Below are positions 34,598-44,673 of a stretch of DNA of 64,000 bases, in pieces. Within the stretch, counting starts at the first letter, position 1, and each line of letters starts with the position of its first letter. Under the pieces are notes generated by a model. The model searched no databases and was not told the DNA's origin. It was given only the letters and a program-made list of their open reading frames with translations. A program made the position numbers and the translations under genes. This DNA is from Mucilaginibacter sp. KACC 22773 (GTDB lineage: Bacteria > Bacteroidota > Bacteroidia > Sphingobacteriales > Sphingobacteriaceae). The stretch spans positions 186,001 to 250,000 of the forward strand of contig NZ_CP117883.1 in the NCBI RefSeq assembly GCF_028736215.1. Direction: 5' to 3'.

Positions 34598-34971
34598 TGA
34601 ACGGTGCAAGCAAAACAGTGTTATTGGTTGATGACTCTGAAATGGTGATAAGGTTGATAAGCTCCATGCTTAAAAAAGCAGGCTACCAGGTTTTAACCGG
34701 TTGCGATGGCGAAGATGCTTTAACTCAATTTGATAAAAAAAATATCGACCTGGTGATTACCGATCTTAACATGCCCAATAAAGATGGCCTGCAACTGATT
34801 AACGAGATAAGAAACATGCAGTATTACCGCTTTTTACCTGTTGTGCTATTTGTTTCGGATAGTACCATCAGTATTCGCGATTACATCAAAACTTCTGGCG
34901 CAACTGTGTTATTGAACAAAGATGCTATCAAAGAAAAATTGGTTTCCACGGTTAAAAAAATGATAGGATAA
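34597..34971 (+). CDS. cheY: Single-domain response regulator (CheY-like)
   Basis: 124 residues, one receiver domain: acidic pair Asp12-Asp13 in LLVDDSE, phosphorylated Asp56 in LVITDLNMPNKDG, Ser in LFVSDS for the usual Thr/Ser switch, and Lys in LLNKDA. No output domain, so it is expected to signal by binding a partner. The target is unknown because no flagellar switch or pilus motor gene is present. Overlaps both neighbours by one base, implying translational coupling. Confidence 0.92.
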   Translation: MNGASKTVLLVDDSEMVIRLISSMLKKAGYQVLTGCDGEDALTQFDKKNIDLVITDLNMPNKDGLQLINEIRNMQYYRFLPVVLFVSDSTISIRDYIKTSGATVLLNKDAIKEKLVSTVKKMIG

Positions 34972-36974
34972 TGGACCAATACCAACAAAACTTTAGCGAC
35001 GATGCCATGGAGGTGATAGCCGACATGGAAAAGAGCCTGCTTTTAATGGAAACCAGTCCGGACGATCCTGCGCTGATACAGCAGGTTTTTAGGGCCATGC
35101 ATACCTTAAAGGGCAATAGCTCGATGTTTGGCTTTAAGGTAATTACAGAATTTACTCACCACCTTGAATCAATATACGAGCACGTACGTAGCGGGCAGAA
35201 AAAAATCACCAAAGAAATTATTGATGTTACCCTCGATTCGCTTGACCACTTAACTTACCTGGCAAAAAACCAGGGCGAATTGGATATTCAGCATCAAAAA
35301 ACACACGATAGCCTTACTGCAAGGGTAGTGAAAATTTTGAAGGATATTTTGGCCGGAGTAAACATAGAAAGCAACCCGCTTGGCCCGGTTGCCCAAACAG
35401 CAGCATATGAAAATAACGGGTTAAAAAATTATCACATCATTTTTGCGCCCGATAAAGAGATATTTTACAATGGCACTAATCCTGTTTACCTGTTAGAGGA
35501 ATTGCAAACACTTGGTAACTGTACAGTTATTCCAAATATCGACGACATCCCTTCGTTGCAGGATATCGAGCCAACATATTGTTACACCTCCTGGGATATT
35601 TACCTTGCTACCGGCGTTGATATCGATACCATCAGGGAGGTGTTTGTTTTTGTTGAAGGCCGGTGCAAGCTCGAAATTAATTTAATGCCCCAGCCCGAAG
35701 AGGCCATGCTGCAGCAAAATGAGAGCGCCGGCTATCCCGAAGAAGCTAAAGATGTTGTGCCGCAGGTTTCAAAAACGGCAGCTGCAGAACCAGTCAAAAA
35801 AAACGTGATATCGAGCATCAGGGTGCCATCCGAAAGATTAGACAGCCTCATGAGCCTTGTAAGCGAGTTAATGACCTTACAGGCCAAGCTTGGCACACTT
35901 ACCGACCAAAACCCGCAATCGGAGTTATTGGCAGTTACCGAAAACCTCGAGAAAATATCAACCAGGCTTCGGGACAACGCATTTAGTATGTGCCTTGTGC
36001 CTATTAAAAATATGCTCAACCCGTTTAACCGCCTGGTTAGGGACCTGGCCAACGAACTGAATAAAGAAATAGACTTTGTTACCGAAGGTACCGATACCGA
36101 ACTGGATAAAAACATTATGGAGGGCCTGGCCGACCCAATCATGCACCTGCTCAGAAACAGTATCGACCATGGCATTGAGTACCCGGATGACAGGGTTAAG
36201 GCCGGAAAAAAAAGGCACGGCCAAATTTTATTTAAAGCCTTTTGCGCCGGGGTTAATGTTTACATCGAAATTCAGGATGATGGAAAAGGCATCGATCCGC
36301 AAAAAATAAGGGATAAGGCCATACAAAAAGGAATTATTGGCAAAGATGAAGTACTGAGCGAAAAAGAAATTTTCAACCTTATTTTCCTCCCCGGTTTTTC
36401 AACTGCAGAACAGGTAAGTGAAATTTCGGGCCGGGGTGTGGGTATGGATGTTGTAAAACGCAGGATTGAAGATATCAGGGGGCAGATTAAAATAACTTCT
36501 CAGCCAAATACCGGCACAACCATTACTATAAAATTACCAATCACGGTATCTATTATTGATGGCCTGCTGGTAAAAATTAACGATGTTTCATTTGTTATTC
36601 CGCTGGCGGCCGTCGATCGTTGTTTTGAAGCGCCTGCCGTGCAGCAACTAAACCGCTTCAACAACCTCATCATACTTGATGGCGAACAAATCCCTTTCAT
36701 CAGCTTAAGCGAAGAATTTGATGGCAAAGAAAACCTGTCGGGTTCGCAGGAAATCATATTGGTATACTACGATGAAAAAAGGGTAGCCTTAATTGTCGAT
36801 AATATCGTTGGGAAATTTCAGGCCGTTTTAAAGCCGCTTGGGAGATATTTCCAGAACATGGACCACATTTCGGGGGCAACCATATTGGGGGATGGCAAAA
36901 TTGCTCTTGTATTAGATACCAATAAAGTTGTTGAAGAATACTTACACCAAAAACGCCTTGCAATATGTCAATAA
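34971..36974 (+). CDS. cheA: Chemotaxis histidine kinase CheA, 667 aa
   Basis: Domain order: P1 Hpt (1-120) with phosphorylated His44 in RAMHTLKGNSSMFG; a P2-like region (about 150-240, IIFAPDKEIFYNGTNPVYLL); P3 dimer helices (about 280-340, SIRVPSERLDSLMSLVSELM); P4 ATPase (about 340-525, LLRNSIDHGIEYPDDR, DDGKGIDP, GRGVGMDVVK); P5 CheW-like (about 530-660). All kinase boxes are intact. It should autophosphorylate under MCP control and pass phosphate to the CheY-like and CheB proteins. Its 3' end overlaps cheW by 10 bases. Confidence 0.97.
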   Translation: MDQYQQNFSDDAMEVIADMEKSLLLMETSPDDPALIQQVFRAMHTLKGNSSMFGFKVITEFTHHLESIYEHVRSGQKKITKEIIDVTLDSLDHLTYLAKNQGELDIQHQKTHDSLTARVVKILKDILAGVNIESNPLGPVAQTAAYENNGLKNYHIIFAPDKEIFYNGTNPVYLLEELQTLGNCTVIPNIDDIPSLQDIEPTYCYTSWDIYLATGVDIDTIREVFVFVEGRCKLEINLMPQPEEAMLQQNESAGYPEEAKDVVPQVSKTAAAEPVKKNVISSIRVPSERLDSLMSLVSELMTLQAKLGTLTDQNPQSELLAVTENLEKISTRLRDNAFSMCLVPIKNMLNPFNRLVRDLANELNKEIDFVTEGTDTELDKNIMEGLADPIMHLLRNSIDHGIEYPDDRVKAGKKRHGQILFKAFCAGVNVYIEIQDDGKGIDPQKIRDKAIQKGIIGKDEVLSEKEIFNLIFLPGFSTAEQVSEISGRGVGMDVVKRRIEDIRGQIKITSQPNTGTTITIKLPITVSIIDGLLVKINDVSFVIPLAAVDRCFEAPAVQQLNRFNNLIILDGEQIPFISLSEEFDGKENLSGSQEIILVYYDEKRVALIVDNIVGKFQAVLKPLGRYFQNMDHISGATILGDGKIALVLDTNKVVEEYLHQKRLAICQ

Positions 36975-37438
36975 AACTGCAAACACAATCTTACTTAACG
37001 TTTAAGCTTCAAAACGAGCTTTTTGCTATCAACGTGGGCGATGTATTAGAAATTTTAGAAATGAGCCCTATTACTAAAGTGCCCAAATCGCCGGCATTTA
37101 TGAAAGGGGTAATTAATTTACGGGGCAACATTTTGCCCGTAATGGATGCCCGCAACAAGTTTGCCATGCCCGACGCCGAATTTACTATTGATACCTGCAT
37201 TGTGGTATTGAATATCGATAGCGGAAAAGAACCATTACTGGTAGGCGCCATTGTCGATTCGGTACAAAAGGTAATCGATATTCCTGATGAGGACATACAG
37301 GTTTCGGCAAGTATGGGCGCTATGTACCGCGAAGATTTTATAACCGGCATTGGAAAGGTAGAGGATAATTTTGTGATGATATTAAATATCGATAAAGTTT
37401 TCTCGGCCGACGATGTGTATGCCATTACTGAAAGTTAA
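36965..37438 (+). CDS. cheW: Chemotaxis coupling protein CheW
   Basis: 157 residues, one CheW SH3-like double barrel: [55 protein letters not shown]. Bridges the MCP tips to CheA. Single copy, so both MCPs in the operon probably share it. Confidence 0.97.
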   Translation: MSIKLQTQSYLTFKLQNELFAINVGDVLEILEMSPITKVPKSPAFMKGVINLRGNILPVMDARNKFAMPDAEFTIDTCIVVLNIDSGKEPLLVGAIVDSVQKVIDIPDEDIQVSASMGAMYREDFITGIGKVEDNFVMILNIDKVFSADDVYAITES

Positions 37439-37452
37439 TATTAAAACGTGAT

Positions 37453-39012
37453 ATGATTTTACAAAACATAAAAGTTTCGGCCAAACTTTACATCCTGGTT
37501 GGTGTACTGTTCCTTACCATTGGAGCAATTGGCATTACCGGGCAGCTTAATTTAAAAGAAGTAAACGGATCGCTGCAAACTGTATTTGAAGACCGGATTG
37601 TGTGCCTTAAACAATTAAAAGTTGTTTCAGATATGTACCTGATTAATATTAAAGATGTTACTCAGCAAATAAATGATGGCAGTATCAATTTTAAAACCGG
37701 CAAAAAAAGAATAGCAAAGGCGCAAAAGGAAATTAAGACTAATTGGGCGGCGTACGTAGCAACAGGCGCTATTCCCGAAGAAAAAAAACTATCGGCACAA
37801 ACTACAGAGCTGATGGCCAGCACAGATGAATCGTTAGAGTCGCTTAAAGTTCTTATGGACAAAGAGGATAAGCCCGCGGTAGCGTCCCTTGCTTTCAGCG
37901 ATGTTAACCCAAAGGTTGATTCTATCCTCAATAATGTTAATGCGCTTGTTGATATCCAGGTTTCAGTAGCCAATGACGAATATATAAATGGCCAAAATGT
38001 GTATTCAACAGCTAAAACCCACGCTTATATTGTGATATTTTCGGGCATAACTATTTCGCTATTGCTGGCCTTTTTTATCATTAAAAACATCAACAGTATT
38101 GTTGCCAAGCTTAAAGACCTGGTTTCATATGCCCAGGTAGCTTCAGAAAATATTTCATCGGCCAGTTCGCAAATGAGTTCATCGGCGCAGCAAATGTCTG
38201 AGGGCGCTACAGAACAGGCTGCATCTGCCGAAGAGGTTTCGTCGTCAATGGAGGAAATAGTATCCAGCATACAGCAAAACACCGAAAACGCTTTGCAAAC
38301 CGAAAAAATAGCCCTAAAGGTTGTTGAAGATATTGTTGAAGGCAACAAGGCGGTTAATATTACCGTACAATCCATGAAAGAGATTGCCGAGCGGATTTCA
38401 ATTATTGGTGATATTGCCCGCCAAACCAATCTTTTAGCGTTAAATGCCGCAGTTGAGGCCGCAAGGGCCGGCGATAACGGGCGCGGCTTTGCTGTGGTAG
38501 CTGCCGAAGTAAGGAAACTTGCCGAACGCTGCCAAACAGCAGCCCATGAAATTAACAACCTGTCTAAATCGGGTGTAACTATAGCCGAGAGATCGGGTAA
38601 GTTACTCGATTTAATTGTGCCCGAAGTTCAGAAAACGTGTAAGCTGGTGCAGGAAATTAGCATATCCAGTATGGAGCAAAATACCGGCGCCAATGAAATT
38701 AATAATGCCTTGCAGCAATTAAACCAGGTTATACAGCAAAATGCTGCAATTTCCGAAGAGATGGCTGCGAGCTCGGAAGAGCTTTCGGGCCAGGCAGATC
38801 AGTTGAAGGATATTGTAAATTTTGACATCGGAAACGATGTTAAATCCCGGACAGAGATACGACGGGTTCCGGCTAATAAACCATACCAGAAAACTTTTGC
38901 CGGTAGCCATTATCCGGTTAAGAAGAAACCCGCACCCGAACGTTTTTATAAAGGTATCAACATAGATATGAACGGGAAAGACCCGATAGACGAAAAATAT
39001 GAGAAATATTAA
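37453..39012 (+). CDS. Methyl-accepting chemotaxis protein 1, lacking a normal HAMP domain
   Basis: 519 residues. TM1 (about 10-30), a four-helix-bundle-type sensor region (31-190, with [20 protein letters not shown]), TM2 (191-211), then signalling helices (about 225-460) with the tip [20 protein letters not shown] and candidate methylation Glu in [13 protein letters not shown]. Compared with MCP2 next door, about 35-40 residues are missing right after TM2, where HAMP should be. The C-terminus ends DEKYEKY after a flexible tail, a possible CheR/CheB tether. It keeps all key tip residues, so coupling to CheA should be possible. Confidence 0.95.
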   Translation: MILQNIKVSAKLYILVGVLFLTIGAIGITGQLNLKEVNGSLQTVFEDRIVCLKQLKVVSDMYLINIKDVTQQINDGSINFKTGKKRIAKAQKEIKTNWAAYVATGAIPEEKKLSAQTTELMASTDESLESLKVLMDKEDKPAVASLAFSDVNPKVDSILNNVNALVDIQVSVANDEYINGQNVYSTAKTHAYIVIFSGITISLLLAFFIIKNINSIVAKLKDLVSYAQVASENISSASSQMSSSAQQMSEGATEQAASAEEVSSSMEEIVSSIQQNTENALQTEKIALKVVEDIVEGNKAVNITVQSMKEIAERISIIGDIARQTNLLALNAAVEAARAGDNGRGFAVVAAEVRKLAERCQTAAHEINNLSKSGVTIAERSGKLLDLIVPEVQKTCKLVQEISISSMEQNTGANEINNALQQLNQVIQQNAAISEEMAASSEELSGQADQLKDIVNFDIGNDVKSRTEIRRVPANKPYQKTFAGSHYPVKKKPAPERFYKGINIDMNGKDPIDEKYEKY

Positions 39013-39036
39013 ACCGAACTTAAACGACCATATGTT

Positions 39037-40686
39037 ATGAACAATATTAAAATTTCGACAAAACTATTTGTCATGGTTTTCCTCACTTCATTTACCCTTG
39101 TGGCAATAGGTTTATATGGGCTGAACAACTTAAGCAACGTAAACGGATCGCTGGAAACGGTATTTAAGGACCGCGTAGTATGCCTTAAACAACTGACTTT
39201 AATTGACGAAATGTACGCTATAAATATTGAAGGCGTTACTCAAAAAATGAAGGACGGCGTTATTGATTTAAAAGCGGGTAAAAGAAAAATCATCAGGGCC
39301 CAGGAAGAAATTGATGCCAACTGGAAAGCCTATACAGCTACCTATGCCACACCTGAAGAAAAAAAACTGTCGGCTCAAACCGAAGAGCTGATGCGCAATT
39401 CCGACGAATCGTTGGAGTCGCTCCAGTCGATTATAGACAAAGAGGATAAAGTTGCCCTGTCAGCTTTTGCCCAAAATGAGCTATCTCAGAAAATAGACCC
39501 CATTATAAGCAATATCAACGCATTGATTGACCTACAGGTAGCGGTATCTAAAGAGGAGTATGACAAAGGCCAGGAAATATATTCAGACGCAAAAGTGCAC
39601 TCTTATATTATTATATTATTTGGCATAGCCATTTCACTATCAATATCATTGCTTATTGTATACAGCATCAAAAAGGCCATTTTAAATGCAACAACAGTAG
39701 TATCAAAACTTGCCGAAGGAGATTTAACAGTTGATATTAACGTGGCTAACAATGATGAGATTGGCTTTTTGCTGGAAGATTTAAAAGGCATGATCAATAA
39801 GTTTAAAAATGTTATTTCGTACGTAAGCTCGGCGTCTGATAATATTGTGGCGGCAAGCCAGGAGTTAAGCTCATCGTCGCAGCAAATGTCTGAAGGGGCG
39901 ACCGAGCAGGCTGCCGCTACCGAACAGGTTTCGTCGTCGATGGAAGAGATGGTGGCAAGCGTACAGCAAAACACCAACAACGCCCATCAAACAGAAAAAA
40001 TAGCCATTAAGGCCTCGGCCGATGCCCAGGATGGCAGTGTTGCTGTTAATGAAGCGGTTAGCTCGATGAAGCTTATTGCCGAGAAAATTACCATTATAAG
40101 CGATATAGCGCGGCAAACAAATATACTTGCCCTTAACGCTGCCGTTGAGGCCGCGCGCGCCGGCGACCAGGGACGGGGCTTTGCCGTTGTTGCAGCCGAG
40201 GTAAGGAAACTGGCAGAAAAATCGCAGGTTGCCGCAACCGAGATTAATGAACTTTCAAAATCGAGCGTTACCATTGCCGAAAAATCGGGCAGGCTCCTGG
40301 GCGAAATTGTGCCTAATATTCAGCATACGGCCAAACTGGTTGAAGAAATTAACGCGTCAAGTTCTGAACAGAACCTGGGCGCGGGCCAAATCAATAGCGC
40401 CTTGCAACAACTAAACCAGGTTACCCAGCAAAATGCCGCTACCTCCGAAGAGATGGCTGCCAGCGCCGAAGAGCTTTCATCCCAGGCCGATCAGCTAAAG
40501 GAAATTATTTCATTTTTCAGGTTCGAAAACGGCTCAAAATACAAGGCGTCAATTGCCCAGCCTAACTCATTAATAAGGCCCAGGCGGAATACGACAAAGA
40601 TAAGCCATCTGCCAAAATACAAATCATCCTCAAACGGGGTTAGCCTGAACATGGATAGCCTTGATGCAGATTATGAAAAGTTTTAA
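39037..40686 (+). CDS. Methyl-accepting chemotaxis protein 2, with HAMP
   Basis: 549 residues, clearly a tandem paralogue of MCP1. TM1 (about 8-29), sensor region (30-187), TM2 (188-210), HAMP (about 210-262: [36 protein letters not shown]), signalling domain (about 265-505) with [20 protein letters not shown] and [13 protein letters not shown]. The C-terminal tail ends DADYEKF. The sensor domains of both MCPs share [10 protein letters not shown] / [10 protein letters not shown] near residues 45-55, including a Cys, suggesting related ligands. Confidence 0.96.
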   Translation: MNNIKISTKLFVMVFLTSFTLVAIGLYGLNNLSNVNGSLETVFKDRVVCLKQLTLIDEMYAINIEGVTQKMKDGVIDLKAGKRKIIRAQEEIDANWKAYTATYATPEEKKLSAQTEELMRNSDESLESLQSIIDKEDKVALSAFAQNELSQKIDPIISNINALIDLQVAVSKEEYDKGQEIYSDAKVHSYIIILFGIAISLSISLLIVYSIKKAILNATTVVSKLAEGDLTVDINVANNDEIGFLLEDLKGMINKFKNVISYVSSASDNIVAASQELSSSSQQMSEGATEQAAATEQVSSSMEEMVASVQQNTNNAHQTEKIAIKASADAQDGSVAVNEAVSSMKLIAEKITIISDIARQTNILALNAAVEAARAGDQGRGFAVVAAEVRKLAEKSQVAATEINELSKSSVTIAEKSGRLLGEIVPNIQHTAKLVEEINASSSEQNLGAGQINSALQQLNQVTQQNAATSEEMAASAEELSSQADQLKEIISFFRFENGSKYKASIAQPNSLIRPRRNTTKISHLPKYKSSSNGVSLNMDSLDADYEKF

Positions 40687-40709
40687 CATGATGTTTTGAG
40701 CTGTCCCGT

Positions 40710-41567
40710 ATGGTATATTTTAACATTGATAGTTTTGACAATTCCAAAATGACCGACCTGGACTTTAACAGGCTAAGTACATTTATTTATACCAATTATG
40801 GAATTAAGTTGCCGCCATCAAAAAAAATAATGCTGGAGGGACGTTTGCTTAAACGGCTCAGAACTTTAAATATACCATCATATAAAAAGTATTGCGAGTT
40901 TATATTCAGCAACGAAGGCCAGCGTTCTGAACTTATCCACATGATTGATGTGGTGACTACCAATAAAACCGATTTTTTCAGAGAATCTGTACACTTTGAT
41001 TATTTATCAAATAACATATTGCCCGAGGTTTTTCGCGATTATTCCGCCGCAAAACCTTTTAAGGTATGGAGCGCCGGCTGCTCTACCGGCGAAGAGCCCT
41101 ATACATTGGCTATGGTTTTAAGCCTGTTTGCCGAAACACATATGGGGTTTAGCTTTAATATATGGGGTACCGATATTTCGAGCAGGGTTTTGCAGGCTGC
41201 GGCATTAGCGGTATATACCGAAGATAAAGTAGCCCCCGTGCCAATTGCATTAAAACGCCAGTTCCTGCTTAAAAGCAAGGATGTGCATAACAAAACCGTG
41301 CGCATTGTACCCCAGTTACGGGAAAAAGTAAAGTTTGGCCGTTTAAATTTCATCGACGAAGATTTTGGTCCGATAGCAAATTTCAATGTCATTTTCTGCC
41401 GCAATGTTTTGATTTATTTTGACCGGCCAACACAGGAAAAAGTTATCCTGAAGCTATGTTCGAAATTAGAGCCGGGAGGGTATTTGTTCCTGGGCCATTC
41501 AGAATCCGTGTCGAATATGAATTTACCATTAACGCAAATACGGCCCAATATTTTTAAAAGGAAATAA
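40710..41567 (+). CDS. cheR: Chemotaxis methyltransferase CheR
   Basis: 285 residues. An N-terminal helical domain (about 15-80) is followed by the SAM-binding fold with VWSAGCSTGEEPYTLAMVLS, VTTNKTDFFRE, IWGTDISSRVLQAA and IFCRNVLIYFDRP. Methylates Glu side chains on the MCPs. A second in-frame Met at residue 14 could be the true start; the first was kept because the frame follows MCP2 closely. Confidence 0.96.
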   Translation: MVYFNIDSFDNSKMTDLDFNRLSTFIYTNYGIKLPPSKKIMLEGRLLKRLRTLNIPSYKKYCEFIFSNEGQRSELIHMIDVVTTNKTDFFRESVHFDYLSNNILPEVFRDYSAAKPFKVWSAGCSTGEEPYTLAMVLSLFAETHMGFSFNIWGTDISSRVLQAAALAVYTEDKVAPVPIALKRQFLLKSKDVHNKTVRIVPQLREKVKFGRLNFIDEDFGPIANFNVIFCRNVLIYFDRPTQEKVILKLCSKLEPGGYLFLGHSESVSNMNLPLTQIRPNIFKRK

Positions 41568-41588
41568 ACGGCCACTATTATTTTTATA

Positions 41589-42071
41589 ATGGATAGATAT
41601 TATTTATACCCCGGGTCGATTTTTGCGAGCAGAAAGCCTCACATTGTCGATACTATTTTAGGCTCATGTGTAGCAGTGACCCTTTGGGACCCTGTATTGG
41701 AATTTGGAAGTATTAACCATTATATGCTGCCGTACTGGAATGGTGAAGGCACCCCATCAAATAAATATGGCGACATTGCCATACCGGCTATTATTAATAA
41801 AATGCTGGCCTTGGGCAGCAATAAAAGTAATTTAAGGGCCAAGGTATTCGGGGGCTGCGAAACTGGCGCCCCCAATGGCGTATTCCATATTGGCGAACGC
41901 AATATCGGGCTGGCTATTGAGGTGTTAAAAAAGGAGCAAATACCGGTTTTAAGCCATAATGTTGGAGGATACCGTGGGCGGAAGGTTTTATTTTACTCGG
42001 AAAGTGGTAAGGTAATGATCAAATATATTAAACAAAACTTTCCTGATCAGCAAATAGATACCAAGGGCTAA
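41589..42071 (+). CDS. cheD: Chemoreceptor glutamine deamidase CheD
   Basis: 160 residues. Catalytic residues match the CheD family: Thr22, Cys27 (DTILGSCVAVTLWD) and His44 (GSINHYMLPYW); also FGGCETGAPNGVFHIGERN. It deamidates Gln (and can hydrolyse methyl esters) on MCPs, and in some bacteria is a partner of CheC. No CheC gene is seen here. Confidence 0.95.
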   Translation: MDRYYLYPGSIFASRKPHIVDTILGSCVAVTLWDPVLEFGSINHYMLPYWNGEGTPSNKYGDIAIPAIINKMLALGSNKSNLRAKVFGGCETGAPNGVFHIGERNIGLAIEVLKKEQIPVLSHNVGGYRGRKVLFYSESGKVMIKYIKQNFPDQQIDTKG

Positions 42072-42083
42072 TACCTCACCCGT

Positions 42084-43169
42084 ATGAAGAATAAAATTAA
42101 AGTTCTTATTGTTGACGACTCTGCCATATTCAGGCAATTGCTGGGCAAAATTTTAAGCGCCGACCCGGTAATTGAAGTTATGGCCACAGCGGCCGACCCA
42201 TATATTGCAGCAAGCAAAATGACCATGCAGGTTCCGGATGTTATTACCCTTGATTTGGAAATGCCCCGAATGGACGGGATTACCTTTCTCAAAAAAATAA
42301 TGTCCCAGCACCCTATCCCGGTTATTATCATAACGGGGCACACCGGGAGGGATATGGAAGTAACGCTGAAAGCATTGGAGTACGGTGCTGTTGAGGTGCT
42401 TACAAAAGAGATGTTTGACGAGCAGGCGCTTACCAGTGAAGCCAGGGGCCGGATTTGCGAAATTGTTAAATCGGCAGCACTTACCAAGATTGCCCGCAAA
42501 TCCATTGCCGAAAAACCTTCGGTGGTGCCTAAATTATCAGCCGATGCCGTGCTGCAATACGTTAAACCTAAAAACCAAAGCATTATTAGTGATAAAGTAA
42601 TTGCAGTAGGGGCATCAACCGGCGGTACCGAAGCCATAAGGGTATTTTTAGAAGGCCTCCCCGTTGATATTCCGGGTATTGTAATAGTACAGCACATGCC
42701 CGAAAACTTTACCCGCCTGTTTGCCGAGCGGCTGGACGGTTTGTGTAAGATTGGCGTTAAGGAAGCAGAAGACGGAGACCTGGTTAAGCCCGGCATGGCC
42801 TTAATAGCCCCCGGGAACCGCCACCTTTTACTTAAAAGAAGAGGATCGCAATATTATGTTGAGTTGAGTGATAGTCCGCTGGTAAACCGGCATCGCCCGG
42901 CGGTGGATGTATTGTTCCGCTCTACAGCTATTTATGCCGGGCAAAATGGCATCGGAATAATTTTAACAGGCATGGGCGACGATGGCGCGCGGGGCTTACT
43001 TGAAATTAAGCAGGCAGGCGGTAAAACCATCGCACAGGATGAAAGTTCCTGTGTTGTGTTCGGAATGCCAAAGGAAGCTATTTTGCTGAATGCTGCCGAT
43101 AAGATTTTACCGTTAAAAGATATTTCGCGATACGTAGTCCAACTGGTGAACGACAAGAGGTTTGTTTAA
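42084..43169 (+). CDS. cheB: Protein-glutamate methylesterase CheB
   Basis: 361 residues: receiver domain (1-125) with phosphorylated Asp57 in [13 protein letters not shown]; linker; methylesterase domain (about 170-361) with Ser178 in [11 protein letters not shown], His204 in [11 protein letters not shown] and Asp300 in [11 protein letters not shown]. Removes methyl groups from MCPs when phosphorylated by CheA. Last gene of the nine-gene chemosensory operon. Confidence 0.97.
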   Translation: MKNKIKVLIVDDSAIFRQLLGKILSADPVIEVMATAADPYIAASKMTMQVPDVITLDLEMPRMDGITFLKKIMSQHPIPVIIITGHTGRDMEVTLKALEYGAVEVLTKEMFDEQALTSEARGRICEIVKSAALTKIARKSIAEKPSVVPKLSADAVLQYVKPKNQSIISDKVIAVGASTGGTEAIRVFLEGLPVDIPGIVIVQHMPENFTRLFAERLDGLCKIGVKEAEDGDLVKPGMALIAPGNRHLLLKRRGSQYYVELSDSPLVNRHRPAVDVLFRSTAIYAGQNGIGIILTGMGDDGARGLLEIKQAGGKTIAQDESSCVVFGMPKEAILLNAADKILPLKDISRYVVQLVNDKRFV

Positions 43170-43252
43170 ACAGAGGCTAATTGCATTAAAGCCTGAAAAT
43201 TAAATGCGGCAGATGTAATTCCTCGTCAGCATAAAAACAGCTAAATTGCCGT

Positions 43253-44599
43253 ATGAAATACATTACCATCTCCCTGCTGTTGTTCATTACTGCAGCCGCC
43301 TCGGCCCAAACCATCATCAAACCCGATGCCCGGATTAAACAAATGGCCGATGAGGTATCCTCCCAAAACATTGAAACAACCATTCGCAAACTGGTAACCT
43401 TTAAAAGCAGGCATACCCTAAGCGATACAACCAGCAAAACCACCGGCAGCGGCGCGGCACGAAATTGGATAAAGGCCGAAATGGAAAAATATGCCCTGGA
43501 ATCGGGCGGGCGGATGACCGTTGCTTTTGATACATTCACCCAGCCAAAAGGTACAAGGATTGATAAGCCGGTAAAGCTGAAAAATGTACTGGCTATACTG
43601 AAGGGTACCGACCCAACAGATAGCCGTGTTTACCTGGTATCGGGCCATTATGATTCACGGATTAACGATGTGATGGACGCAAACGGGGTGGAGCCTGGGG
43701 CTAATGATGATGCATCGGGCACGGCGCTTTCGATGGAACTGGCCAGGGTGATGGCCAAACGCCAATTCCCGGCCACCATAATTTTTATGGCCGTGGTAGG
43801 CGAGGAGCAGGGGCTTTATGGATCGGCCAATGTGGCCAAACGCGCCAAAGCCGAAAACTGGAACGTAGATGCCATGCTGAACAATGATATTGTAGGCAAC
43901 ACTCATGGCATGGAAACCGATTTAAAGGATAACCGCAGTGTTAGGGTGTTCAGCGATGGTATCCCCACCAATGCTACCGATAAGCAGGTGGCTGCGCTAA
44001 AATCATTGGGCGGCGAAAATGACAGCCCATCGCGCGAGTTGGCCCGGTATGCCAAAGAAACCGGCGAACGCTACGTTGACCAGCTGGATGTAAAATTGAT
44101 ATACCGCCGCGACCGCTACCTGCGCGGCGGCGACCACCTCCCGTTTTTAGAACAGGGCTTTACCGCGGTAAGGTTTACCGAAATGAACGAAGATTTTAAC
44201 CGCCAGCACCAGAGCATCCGCACCGAAAACGGTGTAGACTATGGCGACCTGCCCGACTTTGTTGATTTTAACTACGTACAAAAAGTAGCCCGCATGAACC
44301 TGTCGGTACTGGCCAACCTGGCATTCGCCCCTGCCCGGCCCCAAAATGTAGGCATCATAACCAGCGACCTCACCAACAAAACCAAACTTACCTGGGAAGC
44401 GCCATCTACAGGCAAAAAGCCCGCAGGCTATTACGTACTGATGCGCGAAACCACCAGCGCCTTTTGGGAACGTAAGTTTTATGTAACCGATACAATGGCT
44501 ACGCTGGCCTACTCAAAGGATAATTACTTTTTTGCGGTGCAATCGGTAGATGCTGACGGGCATGAGAGTTTGCCGGTGTTTCCGAAGCCGGTGAGGTAA
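43253..44599 (+). CDS. Secreted M28 family zinc peptidase with C-terminal Fn3-like domain
   Basis: 448 residues. Signal peptide cut near SAAAASAQ (MKYITISLLLFITAAASAQ). M28 zinc ligands appear in SGHYDSR, GANDDASGTA, VGEEQGLYGS, NNDIVGN and GGDHLPFLEQG. The last 90 residues (PQNVGIITSDLTNKTKLTWE, YFFAVQSVDADGHES) form a beta-sandwich of fibronectin-III type. A broad aminopeptidase outside the cytoplasm is likely. Not obviously linked to the chemosensory operon it follows. Confidence 0.92.
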   Translation: MKYITISLLLFITAAASAQTIIKPDARIKQMADEVSSQNIETTIRKLVTFKSRHTLSDTTSKTTGSGAARNWIKAEMEKYALESGGRMTVAFDTFTQPKGTRIDKPVKLKNVLAILKGTDPTDSRVYLVSGHYDSRINDVMDANGVEPGANDDASGTALSMELARVMAKRQFPATIIFMAVVGEEQGLYGSANVAKRAKAENWNVDAMLNNDIVGNTHGMETDLKDNRSVRVFSDGIPTNATDKQVAALKSLGGENDSPSRELARYAKETGERYVDQLDVKLIYRRDRYLRGGDHLPFLEQGFTAVRFTEMNEDFNRQHQSIRTENGVDYGDLPDFVDFNYVQKVARMNLSVLANLAFAPARPQNVGIITSDLTNKTKLTWEAPSTGKKPAGYYVLMRETTSAFWERKFYVTDTMATLAYSKDNYFFAVQSVDADGHESLPVFPKPVR

Positions 44600-44637
44600 A
44601 AGCCTCACCCAAGCCCCTGCAAATGAGAGGGCTTTAA
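44590..44637. repeat. Hairpin over the M28 stop plus a CCTCACC / GAGAGGG repeat
   Basis: GGTGAGG (44590-44596) pairs with CCTCACC (44603-44609) across the stop codon. The text GCCTCACCCAAGCCCCTG then GAGAGGGC belongs to the family also found at 46522, 47101 and 47299. Confidence 0.6.
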
Positions 44638-44673
44638 AAGCAAACATCATACATTAAAAAGGCCCAAACAAAT

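Noticed and set aside
35732..36175. Minus-strand frame of 147 codons inside cheA
   Set aside because: Antisense shadow of a conserved kinase domain; no independent support.
38025..38558. Long minus-strand frame of 177 codons inside MCP1 (and a similar one at 39603-39980 in MCP2)
   Set aside because: Lies entirely antisense to a well-supported receptor gene; Ser/Ala-rich translation is a mirror of the MCP coding pattern, with no promoter or family likeness.
43253..44599. M28 peptidase as a tenth member of the chemosensory operon
   Set aside because: An 83-bp gap, a secreted unrelated enzyme and no coupling; proximity alone is not enough.
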